64,000 nucleotides of DNA from DAIPKP01 sp964545875 (GTDB lineage: Bacteria > Synergistota > Synergistia > Synergistales > Aminiphilaceae), in NCBI GenBank assembly GCA_964545875.1, contig CAZJHH010000007.1, forward strand, positions 83,955 through 147,954, read 5' to 3'. The notes beneath the pieces were generated by a model. The model was not told the DNA's origin. It worked only from the letters and a program-made list of their open reading frames with translations, and searched no databases. The translations under genes were made by a program, and so were the position numbers. Numbering within the stretch: position 1 is the first letter of the stretch; each line of letters opens with the position of its first letter. Shown in pieces: positions 57,762 through 64,000 of the stretch.

Positions 57762-59167
57762 GGCATCATCTCCTTGGGGAAAAATTCAGAGAGGGCGATA
57801 ACCGCCCTGGTGCCTCCTTCGGAAGGCGTTTCGAAAGAGAGGGTTCCCCGGTGCTCCCGGAGCACCTCCTCCACGAAGGCCAAACCCAGCCCGGTGGAGC
57901 CCCATCCGGAGGTTCCCGAAGGAGAAATACCGGAGAATCCAGGGCCGTTATCCCGTATCTGGAAAAAGATGGTTTCCTGCCGCCGAAGAAGAGAAATAGC
58001 TACCCGAGGATTCTTTTTCGGTGCCGCCCGGAAAGCGTTATCCAGAAGGTTCACCAGGGCCCGGGAGAAGCGGATGAGGTTTATCTGAATAAGGGCTTGC
58101 TCCGCCCTCTCCCCCACGTGTCGTTCCAGATAGCGGTGGAAGGAAAGAGCCGAAGCCTGACTGAGAGCGTAGGCCAGTACCTCCCCCGCCGGAAGGGGGC
58201 GCATGGAATCAGGGCGCAGGATTTCCCGCACCATCTGTTCCATGGATTCCCCCGCAGCCTGTACCACCCCGAGATGCTTGGAGACCACCGGAGATACTGC
58301 GGAGGCTCTCATGACGTCCGCCAGTCCGAGAATCACCGTGAGGGGCCGCTTGAGATCGTGCACCAGCTGTTGCGTTTCCCGGTCGCTTCTCGACCGGAGC
58401 CGTTCCTCCTGAAGCCGGGAGAGTTCCCGCTCCTGGGTTCGGATGTGCCGAAGCTGCTGAATCTGCCGGTTCCATCCCACCAAAAGCTCCGTAGTGACCG
58501 CCCCCCCTGCGAGAACCGTGAGAAAGGCGATTCCTCCCAGGAGATTGAGAAGATCCTCCCGTTCCAGGAGAAGGGCCATCTGCTTCACCGCCATGGAGAG
58601 CTCCCCTCCTCCGAATCCGTAGGGGGAGAGCAGGGGAATCACGTCGAGCCACTGGAATGAAAAGAGCAGCAGCCCCAGCACCAGGGCCCGGGTAACGTGT
58701 CCCGGCACGTCCCGGACGAGGTATTGCAGAAGTACCACCGTGGCGATGCCGAAGAGGGCGGGAACCCCGAAATGCAGCATGGTTCCCGCGGCGAGGGTGG
58801 CGGAGAGGGAATAGGAGAGGGGAATCGCCAGGGCGGCGATGCAGAGGGAGAAGAGAGGCCCTTTTTCGAGAAGCGCCGCCATGCCGTCGGCGGCGAAAAA
58901 CCATCCTACATAAAGCAGTTCCGCCCGGGCGGTATTGATGAGCACAAGCACTCCTGCGGCGAAGAAAAGGTAGCCGCTGTCTCCGTAATGGGCCGCATCC
59001 TCCAGGAGGGAAAGTACCCTGCCTGCGGGAGTGGTGGTGAGAAGAGAAAAACTCCATCCCAGAAGGAGAAGGGCTCCCCAGAAAAGAGAGTAGCGATGTC
59101 GGTGGAAGAACCGGGGTTCTCCCTCCCAGGAAAGAAGAGAACTTTTGGAGACGCGAGAAGTGGCCAC
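57758..59167 (-). CDS. Membrane sensor histidine kinase
   Basis: About 469 residues with seven or eight N-terminal helices (about residues 20-230) instead of a periplasmic sensor domain, for example YLFFAAGVLVLINTA and LYVGWFFAADGMAALLEKG. A coiled stretch follows (TQERELSRLQEERLRSRSD), then the phosphoacceptor LVHDLKRPLTVILGLADV (His about 280). The ATPase domain has the N-box ALVNLLDNAFRAAPKK, RDNGPGFSG and STGLGLAFVEEVL. The GTG at 59167 has AAAGGA eight bases upstream; an ATG at 59176 overlaps that site. A multi-helix sensor suggests a membrane or membrane-soluble cue. It is coupled to the response regulator. Confidence 0.9.
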   Translation of the reverse strand: MATSRVSKSSLLSWEGEPRFFHRHRYSLFWGALLLLGWSFSLLTTTPAGRVLSLLEDAAHYGDSGYLFFAAGVLVLINTARAELLYVGWFFAADGMAALLEKGPLFSLCIAALAIPLSYSLSATLAAGTMLHFGVPALFGIATVVLLQYLVRDVPGHVTRALVLGLLLFSFQWLDVIPLLSPYGFGGGELSMAVKQMALLLEREDLLNLLGGIAFLTVLAGGAVTTELLVGWNRQIQQLRHIRTQERELSRLQEERLRSRSDRETQQLVHDLKRPLTVILGLADVMRASAVSPVVSKHLGVVQAAGESMEQMVREILRPDSMRPLPAGEVLAYALSQASALSFHRYLERHVGERAEQALIQINLIRFSRALVNLLDNAFRAAPKKNPRVAISLLRRQETIFFQIRDNGPGFSGISPSGTSGWGSTGLGLAFVEEVLREHRGTLSFETPSEGGTRAVIALSEFFPKEMMP

Positions 59168-59210
59168 AAAGAGCATCCTTTCGTGAAGAAGCGGTATTTC
59201 TATTCTACCT

Positions 59211-59250
59211 GATTCCGGAACCATGTGTCGCCACGGAGCATTCCGGAATC
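59211..59250. repeat. Hairpin between PucR-type and histidine kinase genes
   Basis: GATTCCGGAA (59211-59220) and TTCCGGAATC (59241-59250) are perfect 10-bp arms. It touches the stop of the PucR-type gene and precedes the kinase gene; without a T run it may be a weak terminator. Confidence 0.6.
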
Positions 59251-60517
59251 ATGGAGATTCCTCGTGCATATCCATGAGGGAAAGACGCCGGGCCTTGAGG
59301 GCCAGGAAAAAACTGGTCCGTACGTGGGGATCCTGAAGATCCGTCTTGAGCAGTTCCTGAATCTGGCGTTTTCGATAGCCCAGAGTATTGGGATGAACGT
59401 GCAGAGCTTCCGCGGCTTCCGCGATGGAAGAATATTCCAGCAACGCCTCCAGAGAGTTCAGCAATACGGAATTTTTTTCGTTTTCCGGAAGAAAGGGCTT
59501 CAGGGTATGCTCCATGAAACTCTGCCACTCCCGGTTTTGAGTATCCAGAAGCCTGCCGTATCCGATGTCGTCGAAATGAACCACCCGCTGATTCTGGCCG
59601 AAGAGAAATCCTTGACATGCCCGTTCCGCTTCGGCGAGGCTGAGGCAGAAGTGTTCGAGGGGCCGGGGTTTTCCTCCGAGGCCCACCAAAAAATGCTGCC
59701 CCGGAAAAAACTCTCCGCAAAGTTCCAGAAGGAGAAGCCCCTGATTCTTTTGATTTTCCAAGGACGAAGGAGCGTTTTCCTTCTGAACGAGAAGAACTCC
59801 CAGTTTTTTGCGAAATTTCCAGCAGAAGAGCCCATGTTCTCGAAGGAGGCATCGGGAAAGTTTGAGGCACCAGGAAGAATTTTCTTCCTCTTCCTTCTCC
59901 TTGCTGTTGAAGAGGGGTGCCTTTTTCTGCACGAGACACGTAATGTAGGGCGTCTCCGGAGAAAGCCCCAGAAAAAGAAGCTCCCGTTCGGTCCAGGAGG
60001 TGAGCGTGCCATGTCTTTGGATATCCCGAATGATCTCCTCCCGCCGAAAGGCTTCGTGTTCGTCCTCAAGGAAAAGGGATGTTCCGGGGGAGTTCGTTTG
60101 CTGCATAAAAAAGGCGATCACCCTTTTTTTTGCCGCCACAAAGGGGGTGTGGACAAAAACGATCACGAAGGTCTGGGGCTCACGTTTTCCGTATTCCAGG
60201 ATTCGGAAGAGAGGAATCTCTTTCTGCGCCGCATAGCGCAGATAAAAGAGCATGTTATTTCCCACCTCGGAAGAGAGAAGATCCTGGAGGTTTCGGTTCT
60301 CGAAATTTTTCAGAAATCCCGCCTCTTTGGCCTCGGCAAGGACGGAAATCCGGAGGCAGAGCCCCGAAACATCGAAGAATCCCCATGCGTCCGCATATTC
60401 CAAGGCGTGGCGGCGCTGAACATTTTTGAGAAAGACCGCGCCCTCTTCCCCGTTGAGAAAATCCAGGGAAACCTCTTCGTTGAAAACAGGATTTTTATTG
60501 TCTCTTTCTGATGGCAT
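59249..60517 (-). CDS. PucR/CdaR-type transcriptional regulator
   Basis: A 422-residue regulator recognised by its C-terminal PucR-type helix-turn-helix: LLNSLEALLEYSSIAEAAEA and LHVHPNTLGYRKRQIQELL (about residues 350-390), preceded by a GGDEF-related CdaR region (about 200-335) with ECGEFF-like strands LGVLLVQKENAP and LVGLGGKPRPLEHF. The N-terminal third has no clear domain. Such proteins control purine, polyamine or sugar-acid catabolism. AAAGGAG precedes the ATG at 60517. It is divergent from a chemoreceptor gene across about 400 bp; no catabolic genes adjoin, so the target is open. Confidence 0.86.
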   Translation of the reverse strand: MPSERDNKNPVFNEEVSLDFLNGEEGAVFLKNVQRRHALEYADAWGFFDVSGLCLRISVLAEAKEAGFLKNFENRNLQDLLSSEVGNNMLFYLRYAAQKEIPLFRILEYGKREPQTFVIVFVHTPFVAAKKRVIAFFMQQTNSPGTSLFLEDEHEAFRREEIIRDIQRHGTLTSWTERELLFLGLSPETPYITCLVQKKAPLFNSKEKEEEENSSWCLKLSRCLLREHGLFCWKFRKKLGVLLVQKENAPSSLENQKNQGLLLLELCGEFFPGQHFLVGLGGKPRPLEHFCLSLAEAERACQGFLFGQNQRVVHFDDIGYGRLLDTQNREWQSFMEHTLKPFLPENEKNSVLLNSLEALLEYSSIAEAAEALHVHPNTLGYRKRQIQELLKTDLQDPHVRTSFFLALKARRLSLMDMHEESP

Positions 60518-60921
60518 GGCACGCTCCTTTCCGAAGAGCACATGAAAAACATGCTGCGATGTGCGGAAGAGGAAACTTCTTTTTGTTTTGTGGAGAAGGG
60601 ACAAGAAGTTCTCTTCAGTATTGTTTGTACCTCATGATAATTCCGAGGGCAAGCTTTTCTTGTATTGACAGGCTTCACTCAAGTCGTGATAGTAGAAGGG
60701 AGATCGTGTCTTTCCACGTCCCATGTCCTCCGGGGATCTACCGTGAGCCGGGTTTTCTGATGAAGAAACTTTGTCCTCGTTCCGCCCTCAAGACCGAGAA
60801 TGCCTCATAGCGAATTCTTTCTGTGACGCGAGTGTTACGTGTGCGGAGAGAGGCCATGGCGGTGTGGAAAGATGTCGTTTTACGATGTTGTTTTGGAGGA
60901 TTTAGAAGGAGGACGATGTAC
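60518..60921 (+). promoter_or_regulatory. Divergent region with chemoreceptor promoter
   Basis: On the plus strand TTGACA (60665-60670), 17 bp and GATAGT (60688-60693) is a plausible promoter, about 230 bp before the chemoreceptor start. An AACTTCTT...AAGAAGTT dyad lies near 60567-60611. The leader contains no recognised riboswitch or gene. Confidence 0.55.
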
Positions 60922-63060
60922 ATGAAAAACATTCGATTTGCGCTGAAACTGACGTTGGGATTTGGTGTCGTTCTCGCCCTGATGATCCTCGTGGTGGGAA
61001 TAAGCTGGATCTCTCTCCGAGAAGCTGCGGAAGATGTCGAACTCCTTGCGGTGGTGGAGGTTCCCCGGGTGAATATCACCTCCGGAGTGGAACGGGCTTC
61101 TTTGAGATCCATGCTGGAGGTGCGGCAGTTCGTTCTTACGGAGGATGATGCCTTTCTGCAGGAGGGACGCAAGGAGATAGCCCTTCTTCGGAATACGGTG
61201 GTGCAGGTGGGGGAGCATGGAGCCGCCCACGGCTATCCCGAACGCCAGCAGGCGGCTCAGAAAGCCCTGGAAGAAGTGAAGACTCTTGAGATCTCCCTTG
61301 CCGCCATGGCCGGGCTTGTGGAGAGCCTTCGAGAGGTCCGCCAGGAGGCTCGGAACGCGGGGGATATCTACATGGGGGAGGCTCAGGAATTTCTCAAGAT
61401 TCAGAACACCATGCTGGAAAACGACGTGGTTCGGGGAAGCATGGCCGCCAGCGTGCTGGAACGTATCGAGAAGGTAACCCTCATGAACCGGATAATGGAC
61501 CGGGGGAACGAGGTCTTCGTGGTTGCCGAAAGGGCCCAGAGAGAACGGGATCCGGAGCTTCTCGAAGAGGTTTTTTCCATCTTCGAGGGCATCCAGAAAG
61601 ATCTGGACAAGCTCGAAAGTACGAGCGATCAGGACCGGAACCTGGAGCGGATACGCAACATCAAAAAGGCCTCCCAGGAATACAAGGATGCGGTCTCCCT
61701 CTTTCTCGAAACCTGGCAGAAGCTTCTTGAAGAAGAAGGCGTACTTCTCAAAGCGGGAGAGAGGATGATAGTCATCGCCAGAGGGGCTTCTCAAAATGGA
61801 TTCGATCAAATGGAATCTCTGGCGGTATCCGCTTCCGGAGCCATACAGAAAATCATTGCCATGATGCTTGCCGTTACCGGAGTGGCCTTTGCTCTGGGAA
61901 TACTCATGGCCTGGTACGTCTCCCGGCAGATTACCAAACCCCTCGCCCTGGCGGTGGCTTGTGCAAACCGGGTTCGAGAGGGAGATTTTACCGTTACCCG
62001 AGAAGATTTCGGCCCTCCCTGTCGGGATGAGACGGGAATGCTCGCGGATGCCCTGACGGAGATGGTGGCGCAACAGCGCCAGGCTTTGCGGGGAATTCTC
62101 GACAATGCGGGAGAGAACCTCGGTGCCGCGGAATCCCTGGCGGCCTTCTCGGAGGAATCCGTGGCATCCCTGGAGGAAATCCGGGGGCACATCGAAGAGA
62201 TCACCTCCCTTTCGGAATCCAACGCCGCCTCTCTGGAGCAGACCAATGCGGGAGTGGAAGAGGTTTCCGCAGGAGCCAGCTCCGCCGCCCAGGCCGCTTC
62301 GGAGGGGGCGGAAGCCTCGGTGAATACCGCGGGAATAAGCGAGAAGGCCGTATCGCAGGTGGAGCGGGTGGTAACGGAAATGAAACAGGTAGGCGAGCGC
62401 TCCCGGACCAGCATGAAGAGCATGAAGGAAGTCACCGAATCGGTGAATGCCATTACCTCCTTTGTCACCACCATTACGAACATCGCGGATCAGACGAATC
62501 TTCTCGCTCTTAACGCCGCCATCGAAGCCGCCCGGGCAGGCGAGGCGGGTCGCGGCTTTTCCGTGGTGGCCGAAGAGGTGCGCAAGCTTGCGGAAGAGAG
62601 TGGCCGGGCAGCCCAGGAAGTGACGGCCATCATCGAAAGCCTTCAGAAGAGCACCAAAGAATCCCTGGCGGTTACCGAAGAATCCGGAGAGGTAATGGAG
62701 CAGACCATCCGGGGTGCCGAAGAGGCTCTGAGAAATTTGGAAGAAGTCATGGAGGAGATCGGCAAGGTGGACCGGGCCATGCAGAATATCGCCGCCACCT
62801 CCCAGGAGCAGGCCGCGGCAAGCGGCGAGATGGCCCAGGGAGTGGACCGGGTGACCAAGGCGAACGCCCAGGTGGTCTCCATGATGGAGGAAATCCAGAG
62901 CGCCACCGCCACATCCACCCAGGCGGCGGAGGATATCGCCCGGGAGGCCCAGAAGGTTTCCCAGGGGGCGGAAAGCCTCCAGAGGCTTCTCAAACGTTTC
63001 CGACTGGAAGGGGAGAGGAACGCCCCGAAAGCTCTCCAGGGAGGAGCGGAAAAATCCTAA
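60922..63060 (+). CDS. Methyl-accepting chemotaxis protein
   Basis: A 712-residue chemoreceptor. TM1 is at about residues 9-32 (LTLGFGVVLALMILVVGI), a large all-helical periplasmic sensor spans about 35-305, possibly of the helical-bimodular type, and TM2 lies at about 312-335 (IAMMLAVTGVAFALGILMAW). HAMP follows (SRQITKPLALAVACANRVRE), then a long coiled coil with the signalling tip NLLALNAAIEAARAGE near 525 and the closing TSQEQAAASGEMAQGVDRVT. No C-terminal NWETF-like tether is present. The second ATG (60922) has AAGGAGG nine bases upstream. The ligand is unknown. A strong terminator follows. Confidence 0.94.
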   Translation: MKNIRFALKLTLGFGVVLALMILVVGISWISLREAAEDVELLAVVEVPRVNITSGVERASLRSMLEVRQFVLTEDDAFLQEGRKEIALLRNTVVQVGEHGAAHGYPERQQAAQKALEEVKTLEISLAAMAGLVESLREVRQEARNAGDIYMGEAQEFLKIQNTMLENDVVRGSMAASVLERIEKVTLMNRIMDRGNEVFVVAERAQRERDPELLEEVFSIFEGIQKDLDKLESTSDQDRNLERIRNIKKASQEYKDAVSLFLETWQKLLEEEGVLLKAGERMIVIARGASQNGFDQMESLAVSASGAIQKIIAMMLAVTGVAFALGILMAWYVSRQITKPLALAVACANRVREGDFTVTREDFGPPCRDETGMLADALTEMVAQQRQALRGILDNAGENLGAAESLAAFSEESVASLEEIRGHIEEITSLSESNAASLEQTNAGVEEVSAGASSAAQAASEGAEASVNTAGISEKAVSQVERVVTEMKQVGERSRTSMKSMKEVTESVNAITSFVTTITNIADQTNLLALNAAIEAARAGEAGRGFSVVAEEVRKLAEESGRAAQEVTAIIESLQKSTKESLAVTEESGEVMEQTIRGAEEALRNLEEVMEEIGKVDRAMQNIAATSQEQAAASGEMAQGVDRVTKANAQVVSMMEEIQSATATSTQAAEDIAREAQKVSQGAESLQRLLKRFRLEGERNAPKALQGGAEKS

Positions 63061-63104
63061 ATTTTTTGAGGTATGACATGATGTAAAAAAAAGGAAATTT
63101 TCGT

Positions 63105-63156
63105 AAAAAAGTCCGGATTCTTTGTGGTAAAAAGACAAAGAACCCGGACTTTTTTG
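63105..63156 (+). terminator. Strong terminator after the chemoreceptor gene
   Basis: AAAAAAGTCCGG ... TTCTTTGT (63105-63125) pairs with ACAAAGAA ... CCGGACTTTTTT (63135-63155) with a single mismatch, and the stem runs straight into the T tract. The A run on the 5' side could also serve the opposite strand. Confidence 0.9.
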
Positions 63157-63296
63157 TGGTATCTTTATGAGGAGTCGGGGGTATGAACGTGGTACTCTTG
63201 TAAAAACTTGTAAAAAACGGGATTTTTTGGTTTTTGCCAAAAATTTGCGACATAAAAGCGGCGTCTTTATTTCGGAGGGAAAAAGGGGACGAAGCC

Positions 63297-63950
63297 ATGA
63301 AATTACGCAACAAGATTGCCGGAAGGGCCTTTTTTTTCGGAACCCTCGTGATGCTGTCCCTGTCGGGTTTTTACTATGTTTTCAGCTACCATCAGGCGGT
63401 GGAGAAAGTTCTCAAACAGGGCCGAATGAGTGCGGCGGCCCTTTCCGGTGCGCTGGATCGTCACTTGCAGGAAGCGAGCCGCACCGCCTTTGCCATCGCT
63501 TCGGCCCCCATGGTACGGCATGCCACGGCGGCAAGCCTTTCCGAAAACTTTCCTTTTTTTCTTTCCCGGGAACTTGTCACATCTCCTCCATTGATGGATT
63601 TCATCGAAAAACCCGAGGATCTTCTTTCCCTTACCAGGGAATATCTCTTGCTTCAACAGCGCCTGGTTCCCGAATGGTTTCAGGAAATTTTTCTTGCCAA
63701 TCGAAAGGGGCATGGTTTAGCTTCCACCAAAGAGCCCTTTGCGGCGCGAAGCTTCCCCCGGGCTTCCTGGTGGCATGCCTGCCATGACGAAGAAGAAAAA
63801 GCTCTCTTCTATGCCCTTCCCTCCAGAGAAGGAGAGGGTTCTTCTTTTGTGCGGATAGTGGTACCGGTGCGACAGAATCAAACCTTTCTGGGGGTTTTGG
63901 GATGCGATATTGCCATGTCCGGTCTTCTGGAATCTCTTTTTCATTGCTAG
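63297..63950 (+). pseudogene. Cache-type sensor, probably a truncated chemoreceptor
   Basis: 217 residues: a short cytoplasmic start (MKLRNKIAGR), TM1 (about 11-30, FFFGTLVMLSLSGFYYVFSY) and a periplasmic dCache-like domain (about 35-215) ending VRIVVPVRQNQTFLGVLGCDIAMSGL, the strand-turn-helix that normally leads into TM2. The open frame then stops at once (ESLFHC), without TM2, HAMP or signalling domain. A complete receptor of this class would have 550-700 residues. The remaining 50 bases of the window are A+T-rich and unlike the gene, so an insertion at about 63945-63955 is the likely cause. It follows the intact chemoreceptor and its terminator. The upstream sequence gives GGGGACGAAGCC before the ATG. 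Confidence 0.7.
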
Positions 63951-64000
63951 ATGTAAACTACAAGTGCAACGGGGCTAAGATTTACGATATTTAATGATAA
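63951..64000. mobile_element. Possible left end of an insertion element
   Basis: The last 50 bases begin TGTAAACTACAAGTGCAACG and are A+T-rich, directly after the abrupt end of the receptor gene. This could be the terminal repeat of an insertion sequence. No transposase is visible because the window ends. It is an inference from position and composition only. Confidence 0.3.

Noticed and set aside
60880..63240. 786-codon minus-strand frame over the chemoreceptor
   Set aside because: Antisense to a full chemoreceptor with the canonical tip; the translated product is a mirror of its coiled-coil codons and has no known domain.

Overview
The window looks like a chromosomal stretch of a Gram-negative, amino-acid-fermenting anaerobe of moderately high G+C. 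My best guess is a member of the Synergistota. This is inferred from gene content: a TolC/MacAB envelope exporter, many amino-acid and peptide genes (glutamine synthetase, glutaminase, a group III PLP decarboxylase, a dipeptide ABC importer with a dipeptide epimerase), a PgsB-PgsC-PgsW poly-gamma-glutamate set, a DUF1847 protein, EFR1 and NapH-like iron-sulfur proteins, and several chemoreceptors. No rRNA, tRNA or CRISPR array was seen. Genes are dense, often overlap by 4 bp (ATGA/GTGA), and convergent pairs are usually separated by strong hairpins.

Layout. 1-4 kb: the end of an APC permease, xthA, and an Lrp regulator divergent from glnA. 4-7 kb: a minus-strand metal operon (zinc-type ArsR, SO_0444-type Cu/Zn permease, CDF exporter, macro-domain protein) behind a readable sigma70 promoter and operator. 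7-12 kb: GntR regulator, mntP, membrane-anchored MsrB-MsrA, EamA transporter, DUF1847 protein. 11.8-15.5 kb: a redox block with a NapH-like membrane ferredoxin, an exported Gly/Asn repeat protein and an exported cysteine protein, divergent from a flavodoxin-ferredoxin and a cupin; the two sides share a 12-bp box. 15.6-24 kb: a 54-aa membrane protein, a TauE exporter, then a dipeptide uptake operon with an L-Ala-D/L-Glu-type epimerase. 24-27.7 kb: LysR and EamA (divergent), a VOC protein, and an exported unknown. 28-32.3 kb: tolC-macA-macB. 32.4-34.9 kb: an A+T-rich island with a promoter-terminator pair and a PTS EIIC-EAL fusion. 35-37.7 kb: an operon of PHP, ApgM-like and PP-loop-like proteins. 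37.9-40.7 kb: RlmD and arsR-arsM. 40.8-44.5 kb: a cysteine-PAS histidine kinase with a small membrane partner, and a chemoreceptor with NIT/PilJ-like and CZB domains. 44.8-53.8 kb: glutaminase, glycosyltransferase, two tandem LpxH-like phosphatases, an alpha/beta hydrolase, an ornithine/lysine-type decarboxylase, and pgsBCW. 53.7-57 kb: an A+T-rich restriction-modification pair whose nuclease stop codon overlaps the pgsB start. 57-64 kb: a two-component system, a PucR-type regulator, a chemoreceptor, and a cache-type receptor cut off just before the window ends.

Themes are amino-acid and peptide use (glnA, glsA, decarboxylase, dipeptide import), metal and metalloid handling (Zn/Cu, Mn, As), envelope work (MacAB-TolC, poly-gamma-glutamate, LpxH-like phosphatases) and environmental sensing. 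The least explained parts are the redox block at 11.8-15.1 kb, the three-gene operon at 35-37.7 kb, the EIIC-EAL fusion, and the restriction-modification pair joined to pgsB.
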